The notes under the pieces were generated by a model that saw only the letters and a program-made list of their open reading frames with translations, did not search any database and was not told the origin of the DNA. A DNA stretch of 64,000 bases from Levilactobacillus lanxiensis. Its GTDB lineage: Bacteria; Bacillota; Bacilli; Lactobacillales; Lactobacillaceae. The position numbers and the translations under genes are program-made. The stretch spans positions 1 through 64,000 of the forward strand of contig NZ_BOLN01000008.1 of assembly GCF_016861655.1 (NCBI RefSeq). The letters run 5' to 3'. Below are positions 1 to 8,307 of this stretch, in pieces (the stretch's first letter is position 1; each line of letters begins with the position of its first letter).

Positions 1-23
1 GGTTTGATACCAAGTATCAAACC
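1..23. other. perfect hairpin at the left edge, in the rRNA leader
   Basis: Ten-base arms GGTTTGATAC / GTATCAAACC flank a three-base loop. It lies downstream (leftwards) of the tandem rRNA-type promoters, so it probably forms a processing or leader stem of the rRNA precursor. There is no T-run in view. Confidence 0.5.
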
Positions 24-116
24 GCCCTACACATATTTGGTTTGTCGAAACAATGTTCAGTTTTCAAAGGTCTACCAAGTTGCCATAAGAAGCAATCGCT
101 CCGTGACAACTTTTAA
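24..116 (-). other. probable 16S rRNA leader (rrn operon lies left of the window)
   Basis: Read on the minus strand this stretch contains TTTGAAAACTGAACA followed by TTTCGACAAACC. This resembles the leader found between the rrn promoters and the 16S gene in Bacillus and lactobacilli (TTTGAAAACT-type anti-termination/processing box). With two strong promoters just upstream, the inference is that a 16S gene begins a short distance beyond the left edge. The rRNA itself is not in the window. Confidence 0.65.
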
Positions 117-145
117 AGTATATCATGTCGTTTAAATCGTGTCAA
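117..145 (-). promoter_or_regulatory. rRNA-type promoter P2
   Basis: On the minus strand a perfect -35 TTGACA (140-145) is separated by 17 bp from the -10 TATACT (117-122). Strong sigma-A promoter directed to the left. Confidence 0.75.
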
Positions 146-229
146 CATCTTTTTTCAACTCTTTGAATATTTATTCAACATCCAAAGAAATGAATTCGAC
201 GTGATTGACACGCCTTGACAACATAAAGC

Positions 230-258
230 ATTGTATCAGTTACGATTTAACTCGTCAA
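230..258 (-). promoter_or_regulatory. rRNA-type promoter P1
   Basis: Minus-strand -35 TTGACG (253-258), 17-bp spacer, -10 TACAAT (230-235). It sits 113 bp upstream of P2; tandem P1/P2 spacing like this is typical of rrn operons. Confidence 0.65.
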
Positions 259-381
259 GCACAAATTTCAAATTTTGATTAACTATTCAAGAACCTGTTA
301 TTTATGCATTGCTCGTCTCAAATCAGCAACAGGTAATATCTTACCAATCATCTTTAAGTAGGTCAAGCACTAATTGCAAAT

Positions 382-412
382 AAAATAAAAAGCCTCCCCC
401 TAAGAGGAAGCT
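382..412 (-). terminator. terminator of the S1-domain gene
   Basis: AAGCTTCCTC / GGGGAGGCTT stem with two G-U pairs, then a T-rich tail on the minus strand. The TAG stop codon of the gene (400-402) lies in the loop. Confidence 0.7.
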
Positions 413-789
413 TGTTCTTGATCTAAGCGCTGTGAGGCCTCGGACTTCCAGCCTTCTAGCCGATCCGCAATTGGTTTAAACCCAATGTTGATGCGATGAT
501 TCGTCCAGTAATGTCGGTGCTGATGCTCCAGGGGCTCTGGACTATACGCCACGTGCTCAAGACACCGCAGCGACAAGCTGATTTTTCCCGTGAACTCATC
601 AATGTCCAGGATAACAACGTTCACTTCCTGATTGACCTTTAAATAGTCGTGAATGTCCTTCACGTACCCACAATGGCATTCAGAAATATGAATGAGGCCC
701 TGACGATGACCGCCCAAACTGACAAACGCCCCGTAAGGCTGAATGCCCGTAATGTGGCCGGTCACCCGTTGACCAATTTGAAACGGCAT
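400..789 (-). CDS. S1 RNA-binding domain protein (GSP13/CvfD-like)
   Basis: A 129-residue protein made almost entirely of one S1 domain. Residues about 4-75 read IGQRVTGHITGIQPYGAFVSL...GLIHISE and end in the usual GKISLSLR strand. The family (general stress protein 13/YugI/CvfD) binds RNA or ribosomes and acts in translation and stress adaptation; the specific role here is inferred from the domain. I chose the ATG at 789 because GAGGAGGG lies seven bases before it; an upstream in-frame ATG at 813 would place that ribosome site inside the coding region. The basic/acidic C-tail after residue 80 is not conserved in a way I recognise. Its neighbour on the same strand is the cyclophilin, 35 bp upstream, so the two may be co-transcribed. 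Confidence 0.85.
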   Translation of the reverse strand: MPFQIGQRVTGHITGIQPYGAFVSLGGHRQGLIHISECHCGYVKDIHDYLKVNQEVNVVILDIDEFTGKISLSLRCLEHVAYSPEPLEHQHRHYWTNHRINIGFKPIADRLEGWKSEASQRLDQEQASS

Positions 790-824
790 AGTCGTGCCCT
801 CCTCACTAATCATCTGGTGCTAGC

Positions 825-1418
825 CTATTTGGCTTCTGTGACCGTGACTTTGTCCATGGTGACAGGCGTTGCTGGTTGATCACTAGCATCCGTCTTGACC
901 TTGGCAATGGCGTCAACAACGTCCATCCCCGCGATAACTTGACCAAAGACCGTGTGACGGAAGTCCAACCAAGGGGTCCCGCCGTCTTTATAAGCATCGA
1001 CGATTTCTTCTGGGAAACCGGCATCCTTCATCTGAGCCTGCATCTGTTCCGTCATATCCTTATCTTGCACGATAAAGAATTGGCTACCGTTGGTGTTAGG
1101 ACCAGCATTCGCCATCGAGACGGCCCCACGCAAGTTGTATAACTCTTGTGAGAATTCATCTTCGAAGGGTTGACCCCAGATGCTTTCGCCACCCATACCA
1201 GTACCGGTTGGATCGCCACCTTGAATCATAAAGTTAGGAATGACCCGGTGGAACGTCAAGCCATCATAGTAACCGGCCTTGGCATGGGTCACAAAGTTTT
1301 CAACTGTCTTTGGTGCTTGTTCGGGGAAGAGTTGCAGCTGAATGGTCCCCATGGACGTTTCAATCGTTACTTGTGGACCCCTGGCGTTAGCCAAATCAAT
1401 TTGTGGAAACTTTGTCAT
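825..1418 (-). CDS. peptidyl-prolyl cis-trans isomerase, cyclophilin type
   Basis: A 197-residue single-domain cyclophilin that catalyses cis-trans isomerisation of prolyl bonds. Visible signatures are [19 protein letters not shown] (catalytic Arg in FHRVI, residues about 55-75), [19 protein letters not shown] (about 98-116) and the [13 protein letters not shown] block (about 148-160, with the Trp that binds cyclosporin in the family). There is no signal peptide, so it should be cytoplasmic. GGAGGATAATT precedes the ATG. Length is normal for the bacterial cytosolic form. It is followed by the S1-domain gene on the same strand. Confidence 0.92.
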   Translation of the reverse strand: MTKFPQIDLANARGPQVTIETSMGTIQLQLFPEQAPKTVENFVTHAKAGYYDGLTFHRVIPNFMIQGGDPTGTGMGGESIWGQPFEDEFSQELYNLRGAVSMANAGPNTNGSQFFIVQDKDMTEQMQAQMKDAGFPEEIVDAYKDGGTPWLDFRHTVFGQVIAGMDVVDAIAKVKTDASDQPATPVTMDKVTVTEAK

Positions 1419-1546
1419 AATTATCCTCCATATCTTTTCAAAACACTATCTGCTTATCTATTATCACCGCCAACCGTCAAAAATGCAACTGACAGCCACG
1501 GTGTTATACTAAGAGAACACAATTTAATTCGAAGGAGTCTGATTAA

Positions 1547-2056
1547 ATGACAAAACCAACAACGGCTTTAAAGCAACGGACGATTGACTTACTTAACGAA
1601 CGCGGTGTCGAGCTTGAGGCCATCGCCGACCTGGTTATCTTCCTCCAAAAAGATTACATCGCCGGTCTCACCACCGAGGAAGCTCTCGCCAGTGTGCAAA
1701 CCGTTCTTAGCAAACGAGAAGTCCAAAATGCCATCCTCACCGGGATTCAACTCGACATTGCCGCGGAACACCACACTCTATTGGAACCTCTACAGACAAT
1801 TGTCGAACGGGACGAGGGGCTTTACGGCGTGGACGAAACCATGGCGCTCTCTATAGTAGATATTTACGGTTCGATTGGCTTTACCAACTACGGGTACATC
1901 GACCGGGTCAAGCCTGGTATCCTGGCCAAGCTCAACGCGCACGAACCTGGGATCATCCACACCTTCCTCGATGATCTCGTTGGGGCGATTGCGGCGGCTG
2001 CGGCTGCGCGGTTAGCTCATGACGACACTGGCGAGCAGGATACCCCGTTTAAATAA
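1547..2056 (+). CDS. pgpA: phosphatidylglycerophosphatase A family protein (YutG-like)
   Basis: A 169-residue protein with the Firmicute PgpA/YutG pattern: LLNERGVELEAIADLVIFLQKDYI at the N-terminus, VLSKREVQNAILTGIQLD (about 50-68) and DEGLYGVDETMALSIVDIYGSIGFTNYGYIDRVKPG (about 88-124). The family removes phosphate from phosphatidylglycerophosphate to make phosphatidylglycerol at the membrane. AAGGAG lies nine bases before the ATG and a TATACT -10-like box is at 1506-1511. It is transcribed on its own, divergent from the cyclophilin. The Ala-rich stretch near residue 150 is a local peculiarity. Confidence 0.85.
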   Translation: MTKPTTALKQRTIDLLNERGVELEAIADLVIFLQKDYIAGLTTEEALASVQTVLSKREVQNAILTGIQLDIAAEHHTLLEPLQTIVERDEGLYGVDETMALSIVDIYGSIGFTNYGYIDRVKPGILAKLNAHEPGIIHTFLDDLVGAIAAAAAARLAHDDTGEQDTPFK

Positions 2057-2182
2057 GCGTCGCACGAGCTTAGCATCAAATATCATAATTTCGTTAAGGT
2101 TCACCGGCTCTGCTGACAGTGGGGTCAAAACCTTCTACAATGTAGGCATAACAAATTTCACACTAGCATAAGGAGACCCTTA

Positions 2183-2848
2183 ATGGGATATTTAATTGAT
2201 TTCGTCTTACACATCGACGACCACTTGGTGAACATCGTCAACACCTTTGGCGGATCCACCTACTTCATTCTTTTCGCCATCGTTTTCGTGGAGACCGGTG
2301 CGGTGATTCTGCCCTTTCTTCCCGGCGACTCCCTGTTGTTCGCCGCAGCGGCCCTCGCTGCCAACCCCGCCTACAAGCTGAACATCTGGTTCTTCGTGGC
2401 ACTCTTCCTATTAGCTGCCATCGGCGGGGACTCGCTCAACTTCTACCTAGGGGGCAAGGCCGGTGCCGCATTGTCCAGTCACTCGTGGTTCGGTCGCCTG
2501 ATCAACAAGGATAAGCTCGCGCAGTCGGAGAAGTTCTTCCGTAAACACGGACCGTTGGCCATCTTCTTGGGACGGTTCATGCCCATCATTCGGACGTTCG
2601 TGCCCTTCACGGCTGCGGGTTCCCAATTCCCTTACCGGCGTTTTCTCAAATACAACGTTAGCGCCGCCCTTACCTGGGTAGCCATCTGCTGTGGCGGTGG
2701 GTATTTCTTCGGAAACATCCCCTTCGTCAAGGCGCACTTCTCTGCCGTCGTCTTAGGCATCATCGTGATTTCCCTGATTCCCGCCGTCGTCGGCTGGTTA
2801 AAGGGGCGTCACCCATCAACTCCGAGTAGCCTCCCGGAAGACGACTAA
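2183..2848 (+). CDS. DedA family membrane protein (VTT domain)
   Basis: A 221-residue polytopic membrane protein of the DedA/VTT (SNARE-associated) family, whose members flip or scramble lipid carriers such as undecaprenyl phosphate or phosphatidylethanolamine. Family signatures are visible: FVETGAVILPFLPGDSLLFAA (about 36-56), GDSLNFYLGGKAG (about 88-100) and FLGRFMPIIRTFVPFTAAGSQFPYRRFLKYN (about 129-159). Hydrophobic segments lie near residues 25-45, 70-92, 155-175 and 185-207. AAGGAGACC precedes the ATG. The substrate cannot be told from the sequence. The terminator at 2873-2911 follows directly. Confidence 0.88.
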   Translation: MGYLIDFVLHIDDHLVNIVNTFGGSTYFILFAIVFVETGAVILPFLPGDSLLFAAAALAANPAYKLNIWFFVALFLLAAIGGDSLNFYLGGKAGAALSSHSWFGRLINKDKLAQSEKFFRKHGPLAIFLGRFMPIIRTFVPFTAAGSQFPYRRFLKYNVSAALTWVAICCGGGYFFGNIPFVKAHFSAVVLGIIVISLIPAVVGWLKGRHPSTPSSLPEDD

Positions 2849-2872
2849 AAAATAAGTTCTTGTCACACAAAT

Positions 2873-2911
2873 AAAGCAGGACCTGAGAATTTTCTCAAGT
2901 CCTGCTTTTTA
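2873..2911. terminator. bidirectional terminator between dedA and the TIGR01906 gene
   Basis: AAAGCAGGACcTGAG / CTCAaGTCCTGCTTTTT hairpin. T-rich on both strands, so it can end both convergent genes. Confidence 0.85.
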
Positions 2912-2920
2912 GTTTGCCAA

Positions 2921-3550
2921 TTAGGCGCGTTTAATGGCGACACGACCCCGCCAGTATAACCAGCCGAGTCCAGCCTCGAACAGCACGAACGCCAGCACGA
3001 AGCAGTGCAGGAAGAACGTATCCGGTAGCGCATTGATGATGGGATCAAGGTCCGGGTCAAAGAGCCAGTCGTTGTTACGAAAGAGCACCTCGTGAAAAGC
3101 AATGAAGAAGCCGTTAAAGTTCACGGCTAGCATCGCCCCCAGCACCAGGGGCACAATCGCCGCAATCTGGACCGGCCGCAAGAGACGCCACTGTTCAGCC
3201 CGTTGCTTGAGCTGGTGCAAGTACCACCCCGCAGGTCCCACACTGAGCACGAGAACCACGTTATTGAGCAAAAAGAGGTTCTTCACGTCATGAAAATGGA
3301 CCATCCCCGTAAATGACGTGGGAAAATCGGTCATGTTTAAATCGGTCACCCACGGCAGTTCCAGGTACGCCAGCATTTGCAGATAATTGTGCATGATTTT
3401 ATTTGCAGACATCTGGACCGTTTGGCTGATGGCCAACCAGTGAATGTCTAGGCGATACAGCCACACGGCGTTGATCGTTAAGAAGATACTTAACGTGATC
3501 AGCGCTAAAAAGAGGGCGGTTAACCCACCCCAGCGTGCTAACCTAGTCAA
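2921..3550 (-). CDS. TIGR01906 (DUF1461) family integral membrane protein
   Basis: A 209-residue membrane protein with a predicted N-terminal helix (about 8-30), a hydrophilic outer loop carrying WVTDLNMTDFP and FTGMVHFHDVKNLF (about 68-95), then three further hydrophobic segments (about 95-115, 130-150, 185-205). The family is uncharacterised. In lactobacilli it regularly follows a HAD phosphatase and YutD, as it does here. Its start overlaps the end of the HAD gene by eight bases, so the two are probably translationally coupled. Function unknown. Confidence 0.8.
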   Translation of the reverse strand: MTRLARWGGLTALFLALITLSIFLTINAVWLYRLDIHWLAISQTVQMSANKIMHNYLQMLAYLELPWVTDLNMTDFPTSFTGMVHFHDVKNLFLLNNVVLVLSVGPAGWYLHQLKQRAEQWRLLRPVQIAAIVPLVLGAMLAVNFNGFFIAFHEVLFRNNDWLFDPDLDPIINALPDTFFLHCFVLAFVLFEAGLGWLYWRGRVAIKRA

Positions 3551-4337
3551 TCGGCCCCGCCTCCAGATCCCAGTGAGCCAGGTCCGGCACGGTATAGGTC
3601 GGTTGGATGGCCTGTTGCGTCACTTGTGCCGGTGTCGACACACCCGTATAGGTCAACAGGGTGTCCACCCCAGCGTGAATGCCGGCCAGGATGTCCGTCT
3701 GGTAGTTATCGCCTACCATCAGTGCCTGATCAGCCGCAATCCCCAGCTGTGCCAGGGAATTATTTAAGATAATCGGTTCCGGCTTACCCACAAAAATCGG
3801 GTCCTGTTGCGTGGCGTAGCGCACCATGTCGACCAGCGCCCCGGCACCGGGCATCAAGCCCCGGGCCTTGGGAATATTGGAGTCCGAATTGGTCCCGATA
3901 AACGTCGAGCCACTGCGAATCGCCAGAATGGCCTTCGCAAATTTTTCGTAGGTCACGTCACTGTCTAGCCCCACGACCACGTACTCGGGATGGTCCTCAT
4001 CGACCGTAAACCCCTTTGCAGCCAAAGCCTGTTTGAGCCCAATCTCGCCCACCACGTAAACGGTTCGTTTGCCCGTCTGACCGGCACGGTGGTCTAAAAA
4101 GTCCGCCGTTGCCAGGCCGGCCGTGTATACGTTATCCGTGGTGACGTGAATATCGTGGTTATCGGCCAGATTGGCCACCACGTCGACCGGGAGTTTGGTC
4201 GTGTTATTCGTCACAAATTTAAAGGGCACGTGCGCCGCCTGAAGCCGCTCCACGAACGCCTTTGCTTTGGGATAGCGCTTGCTACCCGCGTAGATGGTCC
4301 CATCAAGGTCGATTAAATAAGCCTGATACTTTTTCAC
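3543..4337 (-). CDS. TIGR01457 family HAD-type sugar-phosphate phosphatase (NagD-like)
   Basis: A 264-residue HAD hydrolase of subclass IIA. The nucleophile motif YLIDLDGTIYAG is at about residues 6-17, motif II FVTNNTTK near 55, and motif IV GKPEPIILNN...MVGDNYQTDILAG around 180-225. The family dephosphorylates small phosphorylated metabolites such as sugar or nucleoside monophosphates; the true substrate is not visible. I chose the GTG at 4337 rather than the TTG six bases upstream because AGGGAGAG then has a normal six-base spacing. It lies between yutD (12 bp gap) and the TIGR01906 gene (overlap), one operon. Confidence 0.87.
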   Translation of the reverse strand: MKKYQAYLIDLDGTIYAGSKRYPKAKAFVERLQAAHVPFKFVTNNTTKLPVDVVANLADNHDIHVTTDNVYTAGLATADFLDHRAGQTGKRTVYVVGEIGLKQALAAKGFTVDEDHPEYVVVGLDSDVTYEKFAKAILAIRSGSTFIGTNSDSNIPKARGLMPGAGALVDMVRYATQQDPIFVGKPEPIILNNSLAQLGIAADQALMVGDNYQTDILAGIHAGVDTLLTYTGVSTPAQVTQQAIQPTYTVPDLAHWDLEAGPID

Positions 4338-4349
4338 TGCCAACTCTCC

Positions 4350-5066
4350 CTAATCTTCTTTTTTACGAATGGTAAAGTGCCGCCGTCCCTGACCGCCAGA
4401 AGCCACGGTAACCGTCTTCTTGTCGTTGCCCGTAGTGGGCTTGGCGACTGGTCGCCGTTCTTCCGTGTAGGGATGCGACGTGTTACGGTGACGGCGGTGT
4501 GACCGTCGCCGATGCGTGTTGTGTGCGCCATTGCCGTTGCCGTTAACAGTAGCATGGCTTTCAGCCGTGGCCGATTTCTTAGCTGGTGCAGCTTCGCGCT
4601 TAGCCGACTGGTTCGTTGGCTTTTCTGCCGCGGCTTTCGTCTGATTGCTGGAACTGGTCGGCCGTGCGTTTCGACGCCGTCTCGGCCGCCGTGGTTTGGG
4701 TGCCGATTTCACATCCAAATTGTGCAGAATAAAGTAGGCACAGCCAAAATTACAGGATTCATAGAGATAGTCCTGTACGGCATCAATCTGATTTTGCTTG
4801 GCGCCCGCACGGTCTTCGGCGTAAAAGCCCTTCAACCGGAGCTGTTCGAAGCCCCAGTCGCCGACAATGTAGTCGAATTTGCTCAAGATGGTGCTGAAGC
4901 GTTGGGAGAATTCCGTGAAATCAAATCCATCCCGGACGTCGGCAACCACTTCGTAGGGATGGCCATTGATGTTTAAATGCGTCTCATCGACCCGGACCAC
5001 TTCGGCGGCTGGCTCCCGGGTTTCTTTTTGTTCGGCAACAAGTGCCTCTAAATCTTTGCGATCCAC
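4350..5066 (-). CDS. yutD: YutD family protein with a long basic C-terminal tail
   Basis: About 238 residues. Residues about 25-125 form the YutD (DUF1027) domain with DETHLNINGHPYEVV, GFDFTEFSQRFS, FDYIVGDWGFEQLRLKGFY and LYESCNFGCAYFILHN. The last 110 residues are a low-complexity tail rich in Arg, His, Asn, Thr and Ala (for example RRPRRRRNARP, THRRRSHRRHR). Known YutD proteins are close to 100 residues, so the tail more than doubles the length; its charge suggests nucleic-acid or ribosome binding, which is inference. Start: AGAGAGG directly abuts the ATG at 5075, whereas the GTG at 5066 has a nine-base spacing, so GTG is preferred. Function of the family is unknown. Confidence 0.83.
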   Translation of the reverse strand: MDRKDLEALVAEQKETREPAAEVVRVDETHLNINGHPYEVVADVRDGFDFTEFSQRFSTILSKFDYIVGDWGFEQLRLKGFYAEDRAGAKQNQIDAVQDYLYESCNFGCAYFILHNLDVKSAPKPRRPRRRRNARPTSSSNQTKAAAEKPTNQSAKREAAPAKKSATAESHATVNGNGNGAHNTHRRRSHRRHRNTSHPYTEERRPVAKPTTGNDKKTVTVASGGQGRRHFTIRKKED

Positions 5067-5086
5067 CGTCGTCATCCTCTCTGTTT

Positions 5087-6466
5087 CTAAGTTAAGGGGT
5101 AGTGCTTCGCCAGATATTTGGCAAAGACTTCCCGTAATAAGTCTTCATATAAGATTTGATTCTGGCCCACGATTGAGATCGTTGGGAAAAATGGGATGAA
5201 CAAATAGTGATCCAATCCCGCAATCGTATACTGCTTAGTTGGTGATAGCGGTTCGCCCCGCCAGGTGACCTCGTGGGTCTTGGCGTCATAGGCGATACCC
5301 AAATAATTGATCTCTCCAAAGATTTTACCACGAAATCCCATGCCTTTTTGCGGAAAGTACCGTAAAAATAGTCGGGCGAGCTCAAATTCCTGAATCAACC
5401 GCCACAAGTCGTAGCCACTTAACGTGATCTTCATCACGTGCATGTTGTGGGGTAAGAGCTCGTGGAGTTGATTCTGGTTGACCACACCACTAGGTAAATC
5501 GTGGAGAAAGAGCCCGGCATTTAAAATGGCTGCCTGGGTGCCGGCGTACTCTGCCACCGCGTGCAAGCCTTCTTGGACTAGCCGGGGATGACCAGCCGGA
5601 TCAGCCTCCATGGCAACCGGCAAGTTGGCGACCCGTTGTTCGGACAAAATGGACTTGCCCAGGTCATCGAGTGCGCCAATTTCAGCAGCATCCCCGCTCT
5701 GTTCGGGTAAGGTCGCCGTTTCCACGACGCCAGCCTGGCCCCGCTTCAGCTGATGATCCTCGAGGTCCAACGTGATACGACCCACGTAACGCCCCCATTT
5801 GCCAGCCGCGGCCAACAGGCTATGGTTATCCTGCTCGCCGTGCTTGAGCAAGTGGTGCGTGTGACTGCCGATGATGACCGTCACCTCAGGAAAGCGCTTG
5901 GCAATCTGCCGGTCGACGTCTAATCCCAAATGTGACAGCAAGACGCACACGTCAAATTGCCCGGCATAGGTCTGTAAGAGCTGCGTTAAGGCTGGATTGA
6001 CGGCAATCGGGTACCAACCGGCCAAAGGATACGTCAGATGGTACGGCGCCGTTAGCCCTAACACCAGCATTCGGGTCCCTGCCGGCGTCGTGAAAACCTG
6101 ATGGTCGATGGCCCAATCCGGTTGCTTGTGCGTGTCCCCAGTCAGGATGTTGCCCAGAATCACGGGGAAATTTGCATGGTCGTAGAGATGGTCCAACTGC
6201 GCGCGCATGAACCCCAGGCCCTCGTTGTTGCCAATCGTGGCCGCATCGTAGCCAATCTGATTCATCAGTTCAATGTTTTTCTGACCGACCGTCGCCTCAC
6301 TCACGGGGTGGACCCGGTCAATGTTATCACCCAAATCAAAGGTGTAGACGGTGTCCCCCGCTTGTTCGGCCTGTTGCCGGGTGTTCGCCAGGTACCGGCG
6401 AATCCGCGGCCAGTTCTCAAAGTGTGAATGCAGGTCGTTGGTATGCAAAATGGTAATCCGTTCCAT
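5087..6466 (-). CDS. bifunctional metallophosphatase/5'-nucleotidase (YunD-like)
   Basis: A 459-residue enzyme of the UshA/CpdB class. The N-terminal calcineurin-like domain has ILHTNDLHSHFENW (about 5-18), FDLGDNIDR (about 43-51), IGNNEGLG (about 76-83), LLSHLGLDVDR (about 152-162) and IIGSHTHHLL (about 173-182). The C-terminal 5'-nucleotidase domain (from about 265) has the conserved NAGLFLHDLPSG and a late hydrophobic pocket. There is no signal peptide or anchor, unlike secreted 5'-nucleotidases, so it is probably intracellular as YunD is. ATG at 6466 is chosen because AGGAGAG is correctly spaced. It sits 20 bp upstream of yutD in the same operon. Confidence 0.88.
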   Translation of the reverse strand: MERITILHTNDLHSHFENWPRIRRYLANTRQQAEQAGDTVYTFDLGDNIDRVHPVSEATVGQKNIELMNQIGYDAATIGNNEGLGFMRAQLDHLYDHANFPVILGNILTGDTHKQPDWAIDHQVFTTPAGTRMLVLGLTAPYHLTYPLAGWYPIAVNPALTQLLQTYAGQFDVCVLLSHLGLDVDRQIAKRFPEVTVIIGSHTHHLLKHGEQDNHSLLAAAGKWGRYVGRITLDLEDHQLKRGQAGVVETATLPEQSGDAAEIGALDDLGKSILSEQRVANLPVAMEADPAGHPRLVQEGLHAVAEYAGTQAAILNAGLFLHDLPSGVVNQNQLHELLPHNMHVMKITLSGYDLWRLIQEFELARLFLRYFPQKGMGFRGKIFGEINYLGIAYDAKTHEVTWRGEPLSPTKQYTIAGLDHYLFIPFFPTISIVGQNQILYEDLLREVFAKYLAKHYPLT

Positions 6467-6580
6467 CAATTCTCTCTCCTCTTAACACTGATTTCAATCG
6501 TACGGCATCGGAGAGAAACGGTCAAGCATGGGCCGCATCACCTGACCGGCCTGATAACCGTGACCATCCTAAACGACCAT

Positions 6581-7189
6581 TTATTGCTTTTCCTGGAACT
6601 CCTGGGCCTTGCCAGCGACCATTTCTTCAATCTCACTGGTTGAAAATGGCGTTCCAAATGGCACTTGTTCGGTGAGATAGCGGGTTTCTGGCGTATCCAC
6701 GCCAACGTTGATATTCTCTTTGACCGGCACCGCGTAATGGTGAATATGCCCGTGCAAATTAATAATCTGGTTCACGATTCCCAGCATCATTGGATAATGG
6801 GTCATGTAATACTGCCGGTGATCATATTTGATCAGTACGCCGACGTCGTGAAAGGCAAATTTAGACTGACCGTTTTCAATGGGATTGTGCGCCGCCAGGT
6901 ACTTGAACAGGGCGCGGCTGTCATGATTTCCCTTGATCAGTTCCAAATGGCCGTTCAGTTGCGATAAGACGTTGCAGACGGCCTCATCCGACTTCACGGC
7001 TGGCTTGGTAAAGTATAGGGCAATGTCGCCCAGATGATAGACCGTGTCGGTCGGCGCCACCCGCTTGTTCCAATTATCAATGATGGTTTGATTCATTTCG
7101 TCCACGCTGGCAAAGGGCCGTGGGGCAAAATCGCTGTCCCCCAACAGATCTTCGTGAAAGAAATGGGTATCTGACGTAAAAAATTCCAT
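6581..7189 (-). CDS. metallophosphoesterase, calcineurin-like
   Basis: A 202-residue single-domain phosphoesterase. Metal-binding motifs appear in order: FTSDTHFFHED (residues 4-14), YHLGDIAL (about 51-58), IKGNHDSR (about 83-90), MTHYPMM (about 122-128) and LHGHIHHYA (about 140-148). This order is that of small stand-alone calcineurin-like proteins; the substrate is unknown. GGGGGAGCACTC precedes the ATG. The aldo/keto reductase ends 14 bp upstream, so this gene may depend on its transcript. Confidence 0.87.
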   Translation of the reverse strand: MEFFTSDTHFFHEDLLGDSDFAPRPFASVDEMNQTIIDNWNKRVAPTDTVYHLGDIALYFTKPAVKSDEAVCNVLSQLNGHLELIKGNHDSRALFKYLAAHNPIENGQSKFAFHDVGVLIKYDHRQYYMTHYPMMLGIVNQIINLHGHIHHYAVPVKENINVGVDTPETRYLTEQVPFGTPFSTSEIEEMVAGKAQEFQEKQ

Positions 7190-7203
7190 GAGTGCTCCCC
7201 CTT

Positions 7204-8062
7204 TTATAAGATATCTAATGGTTGCTTCGTCGTTGGTGCTGGAAAGGCTTGGTCCAGCTGCGTTAATTCAGCCGGTGACAGCGTCAGGTCGGCCGCGGCC
7301 ACATTTTGTGTCATATGCGCCACGGAACTGGTCTGCGGAATCGCCAGGACTTGCGGTTGGTGAATGACCCACGCCAAGAGGACTTGATAGATTGACACGT
7401 GGTGTTGAGCCGCGATGGCCTTGACCGTCTCGTTTGTGGTCAAATGGTGGCCCCAAGCATCCCCCTGAGCAATTGGTGAATAGGCAATCAGCGGCAGCTG
7501 GTGTTCTCGTTGCCAGGGCAAGACGGCGTAGTCCAAGCCTCGACTCCCCAGGTGGTACAGGTCTTCGTTGGCGACGGCTTGATCACCGCCGGGGAGCTGC
7601 CAGAGTTCCTTTAAGTCGTCAATATCAAAGTTAGACACGCCCCACGACCGGATTTTCCCGGTCTGTTGCAGGCGTTGGAGCTCCGCCACCGTTTCGGCTA
7701 ACGGTACGTTGCCCCGCCAATGGTAGAGGTAAAGATCCAGATAATCCGTCCGTAACCGCCGCAGACTGGCATCCAAGCTGACGGCCATGCGTTGCCGGGA
7801 CGCATTTTCCGGTAACACCTTGGAGATCAGATAGATCTGTTGCCGGTCGATGGGGGCCAACGCCTCCCCGACCAGGTCCTCGGCCCGACCGGAACCATAC
7901 ATTTCGGCCGTATCGATGACCCGGGCTCCCGCAGCGATGCCCGCGCGGATGGCCGCAATCTCAGTTTCCCGTTGGTCTGGACGGTCGCCCATGTGCCAAG
8001 TGCCAAGTGCCAATACCAATTGTGGGCACTGTCTGTCCGGCAATCGTGACTTGTTTCATCAT
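7204..8062 (-). pseudogene. aldo/keto reductase, disrupted by a 7-bp tandem-repeat expansion
   Basis: The body (about 265 residues) is a clear aldo/keto reductase: ARVIDTAEMYGSGRAEDLVGEAL with the catalytic Asp and Tyr, ISKVLPENASR (catalytic Lys), YLDLYLYHWRG (catalytic His), WGVSNFD and AYSPIAQG. The natural start is the ATG at 8062 (or 8059) after GGGGTG, giving MKQVTIAGQTVPTIGIGTWH, but that frame stops after about 33 codons. Three direct copies of GTGCCAA (plus strand, 7993-8013) lie at the break. With two copies the N-terminus would read directly into WHMGDRPDQRETEI, so one extra heptamer shifts the frame. A TTG at 8043 would enter the body frame, but it has no ribosome site. It may be a dead gene or a reversible slipped-strand switch. 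NADPH-dependent carbonyl reduction is the family activity. Confidence 0.8.
7993..8013. repeat. three tandem copies of GTGCCAA
   Basis: Perfect 3 x 7-bp tandem repeat inside the 5' part of the aldo/keto reductase. Two copies restore the reading frame; three break it. Confidence 0.9.
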
Positions 8063-8256
8063 TAAACACCCCTATTAGCTTAGTCACCAACTTAGCTGAT
8101 TGTCCGATCATTTAGACGACTAATAACTTGGCAATTTGCCCAAGTCTGTGCCCCCAAATATCAGATATCCTCACCAAAGCGGCAACCGTTATATTACTCC
8201 TATCGTAGCACTTTCAGCGTTTTTTCGCTGACTCTGGCCCGCGGATGCGCCCAATT

Positions 8257-8286
8257 AAAAAGAGCCTGGAATTTTATCCCAGGCTC
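8257..8286 (-). terminator. terminator of the amino-acid permease gene
   Basis: GAGCCTGGG / CCAGGCTC stem with a seven-base loop followed by TTTTTAA on the minus strand. Confidence 0.85.
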
Positions 8287-8307
8287 ACGTATTTCGTTTG
8301 ACATTAT

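Noticed and set aside
806-1024. Minus-strand ORF overlapping the cyclophilin
   Set aside because: Shadow frame of the cyclophilin gene.
7204-8043. Intact aldo/keto reductase starting at TTG 8043
   Set aside because: No ribosome site, and the family N-terminus is present upstream in another frame, separated by the heptamer repeat.
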